Shown: piece by piece, positions 55,179 through 64,000 of the stretch | Numbering within the stretch: the first letter of the stretch is position 1 | How the letters are laid out: each line of letters begins with the position of its first letter | Assembly: GCA_004570425.1 (NCBI GenBank) | Contig: SPQJ01000018.1 | Span: 1 to 64,000, forward strand | Source: Bacillus sp. AZ43 | GTDB taxonomy: Bacteria; Actinomycetota; Actinomycetes; Mycobacteriales; Geodermatophilaceae | Direction of reading: 5' to 3' | Length of the DNA stretch: 64,000 bases | Translations under genes and position numbers: made by a program | The notes under the pieces: generated by a model | The model's input: the letters and a program-made list of their open reading frames with translations, nothing else | What the model was told of the DNA's origin: nothing | Databases searched by the model: none

Positions 55179-55963
55179 CCCAGCCGCGGCAGGCCGCGAC
55201 CGTCCTGCTGCTGCGGGACGGGGCCCCCGGGCTCGAGGTCTACCTGCTGCGGCGCACCACGGGCATGCCGTTCGCCGGTGGGATGACCGCCTACCCGGGC
55301 GGGGGCGTCGACCCCCGGGACGGCGACGTCGAGACCCGCTGGGCCGGTCCCGCGCCGGACCGCTGGGCCGCCGCGTTCGGCTGCGACGAGCGCACCGCGC
55401 GCGAACTGGTCTGCGCCGCCGTGCGGGAGACGTTCGAGGAGGCCGGGGTGCTGCTGGCCGGCACCGACGACGGCGCCGTGGTCCCCGACGTCTCCGGCGA
55501 CGACTGGGAGGAGCAGCGGCAGGCGCTGCTGGCGCGTGAGCTGTCGCTGGCCGAGCTGCTGGCCGGCCGCGGGCTGGTGCTGCGCTCGGACCTGCTGCGG
55601 CCCTTCGCCCACTGGATCACCCCGCCGGTCGAGCCGCGGCGCTACGACACCAAGTTCTTCGTCGCCGCGCTGCCGGTCGGGCAGGAGGCGCGCGACGTCT
55701 CCGGGGAGGCCGACGAGGCGTCGTGGCTGACGCCCTCGGCCGCGCTGGCGGAGGCCACCGCCGGCGCCCGGCCGATGCTGCCGCCGACGACGCACACCCT
55801 GGGCCAGCTCGAGCCGTTCGCCGACGTCGCCGCCGCCCTGGCCGGGTCGCCGCCGGAGCCGCTGCACCCGATCAGCCCGACGTTCGAGGAGACGCCCGAC
55901 GGCAGGTGGGCAGTGCTGCCCGACGGGACGAGGATCCGCATGGTCGTGCCGCTTCCGTCGTGA
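55175..55963 (+). CDS. NUDIX hydrolase
   Basis: 262 residues. AYPGGGVDPRDGD begins a NUDIX box that is interrupted by about 30 extra residues before ELVCAAVRETFEEAGVLLAG, which carries the REXXEE metal site. This split box is common in larger actinobacterial members. Substrate not clear. ATG 55175 overlaps the RidA gene. In mycobacteria a metallo-beta-lactamase gene follows at this point; here it is missing. Confidence 0.9.
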   Translation: MTQPRQAATVLLLRDGAPGLEVYLLRRTTGMPFAGGMTAYPGGGVDPRDGDVETRWAGPAPDRWAAAFGCDERTARELVCAAVRETFEEAGVLLAGTDDGAVVPDVSGDDWEEQRQALLARELSLAELLAGRGLVLRSDLLRPFAHWITPPVEPRRYDTKFFVAALPVGQEARDVSGEADEASWLTPSAALAEATAGARPMLPPTTHTLGQLEPFADVAAALAGSPPEPLHPISPTFEETPDGRWAVLPDGTRIRMVVPLPS

Positions 55964-56063
55964 TCCTCCGGATCACACCGCGGCCAGGTGCCGTCCCCCT
56001 CCTGGGCTGAGCCGTTGCATCGCGCCGTCGCAGGACCCCTCCGGGGCCCACTCGGCGCGACGT

Positions 56064-56110
56064 GAAGCACAGAGGCCCGGAACCGCATCGGTTCCGGGCC
56101 TCGGTGCTTC
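56064..56110. terminator. Bidirectional terminator between NUDIX and crp
   Basis: GAGGCCCGGAACC-GCATC-GGTTCCGGGCCTC is a 13-bp perfect stem, extended after one mismatch by GAAGCAC/GTGCTTC. It lies between the converging genes. Confidence 0.85.
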
Positions 56111-56121
56111 GATTCCGGGTG

Positions 56122-56796
56122 TTACCGCGCGCGGCGGCGCAGGCGCTCCTCGTCGAGGACGACGACGGACTTGCCCTGCAGCTGGATCCAGCCGCGGTGC
56201 ACGAAGTCGGCCAGCGCCTTGTTGACCGTCTCGCGGGACGCGCCGACCAGCTGGGCGAGCTCCTCCTGCGTGAGGTCGTGCTTCACGCGCAGGCCGTCGC
56301 TCTCGCGGCTGCCGAAGCGGTCGGCCATCTGCAGCAGCGCCTTGGCGACGCGGCCGGGCACGTCGGTGAAGATCAGGTCGGCCACGGAGTCGTTGGTGCG
56401 GCGCAGCCGGCGGGCGAGCACCTGGAGCAGCTTCTCGCCGATCTCCGGGTGGCTCTCGATCCACGGGCGGAGGACCGCCTGCGGCATGCGGGCCAGCTTG
56501 ACGTCGGTGACGGCCGTGGCGGTCGCGGTGCGGGGGCCCGGGTCGAAGACCGAGAGCTCGCCGAACTGGTCGGACGGGCCCATGACGGCGAGGACGTTCT
56601 CGCGGCCGTCGGGCGACCGGCGGGAGAGCTTGATCTTGCCGGTCATGACGATGTAGAGGCTGTCGCCCGGCTCGCCCTCGTTGAAGACCACGCGGCCGCG
56701 GGGCAGCGTGATCATCTCCAAGCGACTGGCGACCGGGTCCACCGCGTCTTCCGAGAGCCCCTGGAAGAGCCCGGACTGGGCCAGTACCTCGTCCAC
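56122..56796 (-). CDS. crp: Crp/Fnr family cyclic-nucleotide-binding regulator
   Basis: 224 residues, the standard actinobacterial Crp. Nucleotide-binding part: [38 protein letters not shown] with Glu and Arg at the cAMP site. Helix-turn-helix [21 protein letters not shown] at about 173-193. It acts as a global regulator. GTG start at 56796. Located as in mycobacteria between RidA/NUDIX and nth. Confidence 0.95.
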   Translation of the reverse strand: MDEVLAQSGLFQGLSEDAVDPVASRLEMITLPRGRVVFNEGEPGDSLYIVMTGKIKLSRRSPDGRENVLAVMGPSDQFGELSVFDPGPRTATATAVTDVKLARMPQAVLRPWIESHPEIGEKLLQVLARRLRRTNDSVADLIFTDVPGRVAKALLQMADRFGSRESDGLRVKHDLTQEELAQLVGASRETVNKALADFVHRGWIQLQGKSVVVLDEERLRRRAR

Positions 56797-56948
56797 TGCA
56801 CGTCCTCTCGCAACGTTCGTACGGACGCTCGGGCAGGTGCGCTGGCGTCCGTGTCCGCAGGGAGTCTAGGCGGCTGTGCGGTCGGTCACCCGATCGGTGG
56901 GGCGACGCGTCCCCCCGACGAGCGAGTGGGCCGGGCCACAGCCCCCGG

Positions 56949-57188
56949 TCAGACGAGCGGCGGGTTGGAGCTGCCGGTGCGCTTGCGGCGGCGCCGGCGC
57001 CAGCGGAACAGGGCCCGCCGGATGCCGGAGGAGGCGAGGGTGTCGACCTCGCCCGGTGTCGCGGTCTGGAGGAACTCGGTGACCTCGCGCGGCCCGGCCG
57101 GGCGGCGCAGCGGCTCCTCGACGCGCTCCATGACCAGCAGGAAGGCGATCAGCAGCGGCGGGAAGAGGATGACGCTGAGCGCGACCAC
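56949..57188 (-). CDS. Small membrane protein
   Basis: 79 residues after GAGGAGG. One N-terminal helix ([20 protein letters not shown]), an acidic middle and a strongly basic C-terminal part ([14 protein letters not shown]). It matches the position of Rv3675 in mycobacteria. Function unknown. Confidence 0.75.
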   Translation of the reverse strand: MVALSVILFPPLLIAFLLVMERVEEPLRRPAGPREVTEFLQTATPGEVDTLASSGIRRALFRWRRRRRKRTGSSNPPLV

Positions 57189-57286
57189 ACCTGCCTCCTC
57201 CGTCTCGATCCACCCTGCGGGGGCGCGTCCCTCCGCCGGCGCTGTCCCCGTCGATGGTACGGGCGGTCGATGTCAGGGGGGCCGCC

Positions 57287-57292
57287 TACGCT
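57287..57292 (+). promoter_or_regulatory. -10 box for leaderless nth
   Basis: TACGCT ends seven bases before GTG 57300, which supports that start rather than the upstream ATG 57270. Confidence 0.45.
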
Positions 57293-57299
57293 CGACCGC

Positions 57300-58109
57300 G
57301 TGTCACTGCCCGCCCCGGAGCCGCTCCAGCCGGCCTACGTCCGCCCTGCCCCGCCGCGCCGTCCCACGCTCGCGGCGCGCACCGGCGCCTCCCCGTTCGA
57401 CCCGGCCGAGACGCCGCTGTCGCGCACCCGGCGGGCCCGTCGCATGGCGCGCGAGCTGGCGCTGATCCATCCCGACGCGCACTGCGAGCTCGACTTCACC
57501 AACGCCTTCGAGCTGCTCGTCGCCACCGTGCTGTCCGCGCAGACCACCGACAAGATGGTCAACAAGGTGACGCCGACGCTCTTCGCCCGCTACCCCGACG
57601 CGGTCGCCCTCGCCGGGGCCGACCGCGAGGAGCTGGAGACCATCCTCAAGCCGACCGGCTTCTTCCGGGCCAAGGCGAACTCGGTGCTCGGGCTGAGCCA
57701 GGCGCTGGTCGAGCGCTTCGACGGCGAGGTGCCGGCCCGGATGGCCGACTTGGTGACACTGCCCGGCGTGGGCCGCAAGACCGCGAACGTCGTCCTCGGC
57801 AACGCGTTCGGCGTCCCCGGCCTGACCGTCGACACGCACTTCGGGCGGCTCGTCCGCCGGTTCGGCTGGACCGAGGAGGAGGACCCGGTCAAGGTCGAGG
57901 CCGAGGTCGCGCAGCTGGTCCCGAAGAAGGAGTGGACCGACTTCAGCCACCGGGTGATCTTCCACGGACGGCGGGTCTGCCACGCGAAGAAGGCCGCCTG
58001 CGGCGCCTGCGGGCTGGCCAAGTGGTGCCCGTCGTTCGGCATCGGCCCGACCGACCCCGAGGCGGCGGCCGCGCTGGTGAAGACCCCGGCCGCCTCGGAC
58101 ACCGAGTGA
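57300..58109 (+). CDS. nth: Endonuclease III
   Basis: 269 residues. DNA glycosylase/AP lyase for oxidised pyrimidines. Catalytic Lys in [13 protein letters not shown] and Asp in [11 protein letters not shown]. Iron-sulfur cluster [19 protein letters not shown] (C-x6-C-x2-C-x5-C). The N-terminal 50 residues are Pro/Arg-rich and longer than in enteric enzymes. The stop overlaps tlpA. Confidence 0.95.
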   Translation: MSLPAPEPLQPAYVRPAPPRRPTLAARTGASPFDPAETPLSRTRRARRMARELALIHPDAHCELDFTNAFELLVATVLSAQTTDKMVNKVTPTLFARYPDAVALAGADREELETILKPTGFFRAKANSVLGLSQALVERFDGEVPARMADLVTLPGVGRKTANVVLGNAFGVPGLTVDTHFGRLVRRFGWTEEEDPVKVEAEVAQLVPKKEWTDFSHRVIFHGRRVCHAKKAACGACGLAKWCPSFGIGPTDPEAAAALVKTPAASDTE

Positions 58110-58690
58110 TGCGGCTGCGGCCGGCGCTGGCCGGCCTGGCCGTCGTCGCACTGCTGCCGGCCTGCACCGCCACGGCGGAGGAGCCCGAGCGCGCCCCCGC
58201 GGCGGTGGACGTCGCCGACGTCGAGACCGACCTGCCGCCCTGCCCGGAGCAGCCGGACGAGCCGACGGCCGCCCGCGACCTGCCCGGCCTCGAGATCGAC
58301 TGCCTGGGCGGGGGAGTGCTCGACCTGACCGCCGCGCCGGGCGTGCCCACGGTGCTCAACCTGTGGGCCAGCTGGTGCGGTCCCTGCCGGGAGGAGCTGC
58401 CGCTGATGGAGGAGCTGGCCGGCGTCGCCGGTGACCGGCTGCGGGTCATCGGGGTGGCCAGCGAGGACGGCGTCCCGCAGGCCACCTCGTTCGCCGCGGA
58501 CGCCGGTCTGACCTTCCCCAGCGCCTTCGACGGCTCCGGCGAGCTGGCTGCCGGGCTGGGCCTGAAGGGCCTGCCGCACTCGGTGTTCCTGGCGGCCGAC
58601 GGCTCGGTGGCCCACGTCGAGACGGGCGCCGTCACCTCGACCGACGAGCTGCGCGCCCTGGTCGCCGAGCACCTCGGGGTGCAGGTGTGA
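58109..58690 (+). CDS. TlpA-like thioredoxin-fold lipoprotein
   Basis: 193 residues. Lipobox LLPAC with C19. The thioredoxin domain has WASWCGPCREELPLM near 85-100 with the CxxC redox pair. It should act outside the membrane, reducing disulfides. ATG 58109 overlaps the nth stop; its stop overlaps the NUDIX gene. This matches Rv3673c in position. Confidence 0.92.
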   Translation: MRLRPALAGLAVVALLPACTATAEEPERAPAAVDVADVETDLPPCPEQPDEPTAARDLPGLEIDCLGGGVLDLTAAPGVPTVLNLWASWCGPCREELPLMEELAGVAGDRLRVIGVASEDGVPQATSFAADAGLTFPSAFDGSGELAAGLGLKGLPHSVFLAADGSVAHVETGAVTSTDELRALVAEHLGVQV

Positions 58691-59448
58691 GCGCCCCCGA
58701 GCTCGACGGCCTGCCCGAGTACCTGCGCCGGCTCCTCGACGCGGCCGGCGACCTGCCGTTGCGGCACCGCATGCCGAACGCGTCGGCGACCGCCCGGCGC
58801 TCCGCCGTCCTCATCCTGTTCGGCGAGGGCCCCCAGGGGCCCGACGTCCTGCTGATCGAGAAGTCGCCGCACCTGCGCAGCCACGCCGGCCAGCCGGCGT
58901 TCCCGGGCGGCGGCGTCGACCCGGGCGACGACTACCCCGTGGGGACGGCGCTGCGCGAGGCGCAGGAGGAGGCCGGCATCGACCCGGACGGCGTCCGGGT
59001 GCTCGCCACGCTGCAGGAGCTGTACCTGCCGCCGTCGGACCGGCTGGTGGTCCCGGTGGTCGCCTGGTGGGACGACCCGCGCGACGTCGCCGTGGGCGAC
59101 CCCCACGAGGTGGCCCGCGTGGCGCGGGTCCCGCTCTCCGAGCTGGTCGACCCCGCCAACCGGTTCCGGCTCCGGCACCAGCCGTCCGGCTACATCGGCC
59201 CCGCGTTCGCGGTGGCCGACATGCTGGTCTGGGGGTTCACCGCCGGCCTGCTGGAGGCGATCCTCGCCGCCGCGGGCCTGGCGGTGCCGTGGGACGAGCG
59301 CGACGTCCGCCCCATGCCCGAGTCCGTGCTCCGGCCCTACACCCTGCCGGGCTCCGGCGACGACGACCCGGCGGGCGACGGCGCCGCGCCGACGGTCGCC
59401 GATCCCGCGCCGGACGGGCCGCCGACGCGTACGGTTCCGCCCCGATGA
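58687..59448 (+). CDS. CoA pyrophosphatase-type NUDIX hydrolase
   Basis: 253 residues. NUDIX box FPGGGVDPGDDYPVGTALRE with AQEEAGID. Preceded by AVLILFGEGPQGPDVLLIEK and SPHLRSHAGQPAF, the pattern of CoA/short nucleotide pyrophosphatases. GTG 58687 overlaps tlpA. Pro/Asp-rich C-tail. Confidence 0.92.
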   Translation: MSAPELDGLPEYLRRLLDAAGDLPLRHRMPNASATARRSAVLILFGEGPQGPDVLLIEKSPHLRSHAGQPAFPGGGVDPGDDYPVGTALREAQEEAGIDPDGVRVLATLQELYLPPSDRLVVPVVAWWDDPRDVAVGDPHEVARVARVPLSELVDPANRFRLRHQPSGYIGPAFAVADMLVWGFTAGLLEAILAAAGLAVPWDERDVRPMPESVLRPYTLPGSGDDDPAGDGAAPTVADPAPDGPPTRTVPPR

Positions 59449-59927
59449 CAGAGAGGACCTCCTCGCCCCCCACCTCTCGCAGGCTCGCGGCGGGGCCCTG
59501 CAAGCAGGCCTGGACGGCGATCGCCGCGGCGATGGTGCTGCTCGTCGGGTGCGGTGGCGGCGGCGAGTCCGAGGAGACGGCCGCCGCCCCGACCCGGGCG
59601 GGCGTCGGCGAGGTGACGACGGCGGCCGACGGCGTCCAGGAGATCACCGTCCAGACGCAGGACGACTACGTGTTCGTCCCCGACCGCTTCACCGTCGACC
59701 CGGGTCCCGTGCGGCTGACCCTGATCAACGTCGGCGAGGAGATGCCCCACAACCTCGAGTTCCAGCCCGGCAAGGGCCCGGAGGAGATCGACGCGGGCAT
59801 CTCGATGGTCGCGGCCGGCGAGGAGAAGACGATCGAGTTCACCGTGACGGCGCCCGGCGACCATCCCTTCGAGTGCAGCTTCCACATCCAGCTCGGGCAG
59901 GTCGGCACGATGACGGTGCGCGGGTAG
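59445..59927 (+). CDS. Cupredoxin-like secreted protein
   Basis: 160 residues. An N-terminal hydrophobic segment ends LVGCGGGG (likely a lipobox). The cupredoxin fold follows: VFVPDRFTVDPGPVRLTLIN, then His in EEMPHNLEF and the Cys, His, Met set in FECSFHIQLGQVGTM, a type 1 copper site. It may carry electrons or copper outside the membrane. ATG 59445 overlaps the NUDIX gene. This gene is not in the M. tuberculosis order as I recall it. Confidence 0.88.
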   Translation: MTERTSSPPTSRRLAAGPCKQAWTAIAAAMVLLVGCGGGGESEETAAAPTRAGVGEVTTAADGVQEITVQTQDDYVFVPDRFTVDPGPVRLTLINVGEEMPHNLEFQPGKGPEEIDAGISMVAAGEEKTIEFTVTAPGDHPFECSFHIQLGQVGTMTVRG

Positions 59928-59930
59928 CCG

Positions 59931-61112
59931 GTGTCCGTCGTCGACCTGGTCCTCATCGGCCTCGCACTCGTGTTCGCCCTGTCGGGTTTCCGGCAGGGCG
60001 TGGTGGTCTCCTCGGCGTCGATCCTGGGGTTCCTCGGCGGCGCGGTCCTCGGGGCGCAGCTGTCCGGTCCGGTCGCCGAACGCATCGACGGGTCGAGCGT
60101 CACGCGGGTGTTCGCCGCCCTGGTCGTGGTCCTCGCGGGGGCGCTGCTGGGCCAGATCCTGGCCGGGGCGATCGGCCGGGCCATCCGCAGCCGAGTGACC
60201 TGGGAACCGGCCAAGATGCTGGACTCGGTCATCGGCGCGGTGGTCTCGGCGGCCGCGGTGCTGCTGGTGGCCTGGATGGTCGCCTCCCCGCTGGCCAGCT
60301 CGCCGTTCCCGCAGGTCGCCAGCCAGGTGCGGCAGTCGGCGTTGGTCCAGGCCGTGGACCGCGCCGTGCCCGACGGCGTCCGCACCGTCTACGACAACCT
60401 CCGCGACGCCATCGACCGCCGCGGCCTCCCCGACGTCCTCGACCCGCTCACCCCCACGCAGGTGCGCGAGGTCGAGGCCCCCGACCCGGCGCTGCAGAAC
60501 AGCCCCGTGGTCGCCGCCGTGCGCGGGTCGGTCGTGAAGATCACCGGTGTGGCGCCGTCGTGCTCGCGGCAGATCGACGGCTCCGGATTCGTCTACGCGC
60601 CGGGCCGGGTGATGACCAACGCCCACGTGCTGGCCGGCGTCACCGACCCCGTGGTCCTGGCCGAGGGCGAGGAGTACGACGCGACCCCGGTCTTCGTCGA
60701 CGAGGACGTCGACGTCGCCGTGCTGGCCGTGCCGGGGCTGCCGACCGTGCCGCTGGCGTTCACCCGCCAGCCGGCCGACGAGGGCGACGACGCGATCATC
60801 ATGGGCTACCCCGGCGGCGGCCCGTTCTACGTCGGCGCGGCGCGGGTGCGCGACCGCGGCGAGATCAGCGGCCCGGACTTCCGGAACACCACGACCGTCG
60901 TCCGCGACGTGTACGCCCTGTACGGCAGCGTGCGCGCCGGCAACTCCGGTGGCCCCCTGTTCGCCCCCGACGGCACCGTCCTCGGCGTCGTGTTCGCCTC
61001 CGCGATCGACGACCCCGACACCGGCTACGCGCTCACCGGCCCCCAGGTCTCCGAGGCCGCGACGGTCGGCAGCACCGCGACGGCCGAGGTCGACACCGGT
61101 CCTTGTGAATGA
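59931..61112 (+). CDS. marP: MarP-like membrane serine protease
   Basis: 393 residues. Four N-terminal helices of the CvpA type (LVLIGLALVFALSGFRQGVV to VLLVAWMVASPLA), then a trypsin-like domain: His in VMTNAHVLAG, Asp in VDEDVDVAVLAVPG, Ser in VRAGNSGGPLFAP. Two cysteines frame the domain. In M. tuberculosis MarP protects against acid stress by acting on cell wall hydrolases. GTG start at 59931. Confidence 0.94.
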   Translation: MSVVDLVLIGLALVFALSGFRQGVVVSSASILGFLGGAVLGAQLSGPVAERIDGSSVTRVFAALVVVLAGALLGQILAGAIGRAIRSRVTWEPAKMLDSVIGAVVSAAAVLLVAWMVASPLASSPFPQVASQVRQSALVQAVDRAVPDGVRTVYDNLRDAIDRRGLPDVLDPLTPTQVREVEAPDPALQNSPVVAAVRGSVVKITGVAPSCSRQIDGSGFVYAPGRVMTNAHVLAGVTDPVVLAEGEEYDATPVFVDEDVDVAVLAVPGLPTVPLAFTRQPADEGDDAIIMGYPGGGPFYVGAARVRDRGEISGPDFRNTTTVVRDVYALYGSVRAGNSGGPLFAPDGTVLGVVFASAIDDPDTGYALTGPQVSEAATVGSTATAEVDTGPCE

Positions 61113-61137
61113 CGGTCAGCTGTGAATGACGGTCAGC
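61104..61137. repeat. Tandem 17-bp duplication at converging gene ends
   Basis: TGTGAATGACGGTCAGC is present twice in a row (61104-61120, 61121-61137). The first copy contains the marP stop, the second contains the stop of the converging hydrolase. Confidence 0.9.
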
Positions 61138-62059
61138 CGGCCCAGTCGGCGATGGCCTCGGTGACGAGGGCGGGGGCCTCCTCCTGGGGGAAGTGGCCGA
61201 CGCCGGGGAGTTCCCGCCACTCGTAGGCGCCGGCGACGTAGCGGCCGGACCCGCGCGCCGTGTCGACCAGCACGCAGGAGTCCAGCCGCCCGTGCAGCTG
61301 GAGGGTGGGCGCGGTGATCGGCGCGGCCATCCGGCGGGCGTAGCGCAGTCCGTCCGGCCGCAGCTGGGACCGCGCCGCCCAGCGGTGGTACTCCATCGCG
61401 CCGTAGGCGGCCTGCGGGATCCGCGCCGCCGACCGGTACCGCTCCACCGCATCCGCGAAGCCCGGCGTCCGCCGCCAGGCCGGACCCGACCAGCGCTGCA
61501 TCAGGTCGGCGACCGGGTCGTCGTCCGCCCGGGTGAGCCGCCGCTCGGGCAGCCGGGGCACCTGGAACCCGAGCGCGTACCGCGACGCCCGCCGCTGCGC
61601 CGGGTCGGCCATCCCGGCGCGCAGCCGGCGCGGGTGGGCCATCGAGAGCACGACCAGCCGGCGGACGCTGCGCGGGTGCAGCGCCGCCATCGTCCAGGCC
61701 AGCAGCCCGCCCCAGTCGTGCCCGACGACGACGGCGTCCTGCTCGCCGAGGGCCTTGACCAGCGCGGCGACGTCGGCGGAGAGGGTGGGCAGGTCGTAGC
61801 CGCGCGGTGGCTTGTCGCTGGCGCCGTAGCCGCGCAGGTCGGGGGCCACGACGCGGAAGCCGGCGTCGGCCAGCCCGGTCAGCTGCTCGCGCCAGGTCCA
61901 CCAGAACTGGGGGAAGCCGTGCAGCAGCAGGACCAGCGGCCCCTCACCCAGCTCGGCGGCGTGCAGCCGCACCCCGTTGGCGGAGATGTCGCGGTGGGTC
62001 CACGGACCGGGCAGCAGGACGCTGGTCGCGTCCGGCTGCCCGTCCGGCGGGACGGTCAC
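61133..62059 (-). CDS. Alpha/beta hydrolase, epoxide hydrolase-like
   Basis: 308 residues. Oxyanion region LLHGFPQFWWTWREQL, nucleophile Asp in VVGHDWGGLLAW, His in GVGHFPQEEAP. An Asp in LHGRLDSCV is the likely acid. HGFPQFWW and GHDWGG fit epoxide hydrolases/haloalkane dehalogenases; position fits EphE. GTG start at 62059. Confidence 0.9.
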   Translation of the reverse strand: MTVPPDGQPDATSVLLPGPWTHRDISANGVRLHAAELGEGPLVLLLHGFPQFWWTWREQLTGLADAGFRVVAPDLRGYGASDKPPRGYDLPTLSADVAALVKALGEQDAVVVGHDWGGLLAWTMAALHPRSVRRLVVLSMAHPRRLRAGMADPAQRRASRYALGFQVPRLPERRLTRADDDPVADLMQRWSGPAWRRTPGFADAVERYRSAARIPQAAYGAMEYHRWAARSQLRPDGLRYARRMAAPITAPTLQLHGRLDSCVLVDTARGSGRYVAGAYEWRELPGVGHFPQEEAPALVTEAIADWAG

Positions 62060-62063
62060 GCGG

Positions 62064-62564
62064 TCAGAGCTGGTAGTTCTCGGAGCCCTGCCGCCGCACC
62101 CGGCCGTTGGCGACCTCCGGCACGGCGCGGTGGCGCTGCCCCGGGGCTTCGCGGTGCAGCACGTCGGGGAGGTCGGAGAGCGTCTCCATGGTCCGCTCGG
62201 GCTTGTCGAGCTTCTTGATCATCCGGAGCCCGATCATCGCGGCCAGCCCGGCGAGCACCAGCAGCAGGACCGTCACGATGCCGTACGAGACCCACCGGGG
62301 GAGCCCCAGCGCGGTCAGCGCCTCGGCGAGGGTGACGAACAGGTAGATCCCGGCGAAGGCGGCGAGCACCCCGGCGGCGGCGAAGAGGCCGACGCTGATG
62401 CCCGCCTTCTTCGCCGTCTTGCCGATCTCGGCCTTGGCCAGCTCGATCTCGCCCCGCACCAGGGTGGACATGTCGGCCATCGCGCTCTGGACGAGCGTGC
62501 CGACCGAGGGCTCCGCGGGTCCGGCGGTCGAGTCCCGGTGGGCCGGCGTCACGCTGTGGGCCAC
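62064..62564 (-). CDS. Phage-holin superfamily III-like membrane protein
   Basis: 166 residues after GAGGAGG. Amphipathic N-terminus (VGTLVQSAMADMSTLVRGEI), two helices (AGISVGLFAAAGVLAAFAGI and YGIVTVLLLVLAGLAAMIGL), basic C-tail. The same family stands at this position in mycobacteria (Rv3669 type), so it is a conserved cell protein rather than a phage remnant. Confidence 0.88.
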   Translation of the reverse strand: MAHSVTPAHRDSTAGPAEPSVGTLVQSAMADMSTLVRGEIELAKAEIGKTAKKAGISVGLFAAAGVLAAFAGIYLFVTLAEALTALGLPRWVSYGIVTVLLLVLAGLAAMIGLRMIKKLDKPERTMETLSDLPDVLHREAPGQRHRAVPEVANGRVRRQGSENYQL

Positions 62565-62691
62565 GGGGCCTCCTCCTTCGATCGGTACAGCTGGACAGGG
62601 GAATCGTGCCGCACGACTCGGGTGCGCGCCCCATGGCCCCGTCCCGAGGCTCGTCCCGAGCGGGCGAGGGACGAGGAGGACGGGTCCCTTC

Positions 62692-64000
<1,309 letters not shown>

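Noticed and set aside
57270-57299. Upstream ATG as the nth start
   Set aside because: A -10-like TACGCT lies between it and GTG 57300, and no ribosome-binding site precedes the ATG.
62064-62564. Prophage marker because of holin-like family name
   Set aside because: The gene sits in a conserved chromosomal block between epoxide hydrolase and acs, with no other phage genes.

Overview
The window is very GC-rich, densely packed actinobacterial chromosome. Gene content, frequent GTG starts, 4-bp ATGA/GTGA stop-start overlaps and -10 boxes placed directly before start codons all fit this. Several neighbourhoods match the conserved order seen in mycobacteria: dnaX-ybaB-recR, leuA, lysC-asd, and ponA2 / ArsA-like pair / RidA / crp / nth / tlpA / NUDIX / marP / epoxide hydrolase / holin-like / acs. 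I infer a high-GC soil or rock actinobacterium, possibly Geodermatophilaceae-like, but the genus cannot be fixed from sequence reading alone.

Layout. 1-2740: a truncated dnaX end, an acyl-CoA dehydrogenase, ybaB and recR. 3099-8695: a complete peptide ABC importer (lipoprotein, two permeases, one fused double ATPase). 8699-24364: small regulator/enzyme pairs (MarR with a monooxygenase-like protein, TetR with a RibD-like reductase), a Rieske protein, a long TPM-domain protein, VOC, F420-type and pirin genes, an MTHFR-like protein overlapping a methyltransferase, the ATP-grasp/alpha-E/transglutaminase operon, an ABC-F ATPase and a decayed response-regulator remnant. 24365-30860: a complete Mrp cation/proton antiporter operon with A and B fused. 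30848-40792: an ECF sigma/VOC pair, leuA with an apparent leader-peptide attenuator, a helix-turn-helix protein with a cysteine-rich tail, a phospholipase D-like protein, lysC-asd and an S9 peptidase.

40820-48460 is the most interesting accessory block, all on the minus strand. It holds an AfsA-type butyrolactone synthase, an ArpA/ScbR-type receptor, an SDR with altered catalytic residues, then a small secreted protein, a cysteine-containing lipoprotein, a membrane-fusion adaptor, a LolD/MacB-like ATPase and an FtsX-like permease. Two copies of a 15-base core that resembles a butyrolactone-receptor operator lie before the synthase gene and before the secreted-protein gene. This suggests that a diffusible signal controls production and/or export of the small secreted product.

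48552-64000: tRNA-Pro, then the conserved cell-envelope and stress block listed above, ending in the 3' part of acs, which runs off the window.
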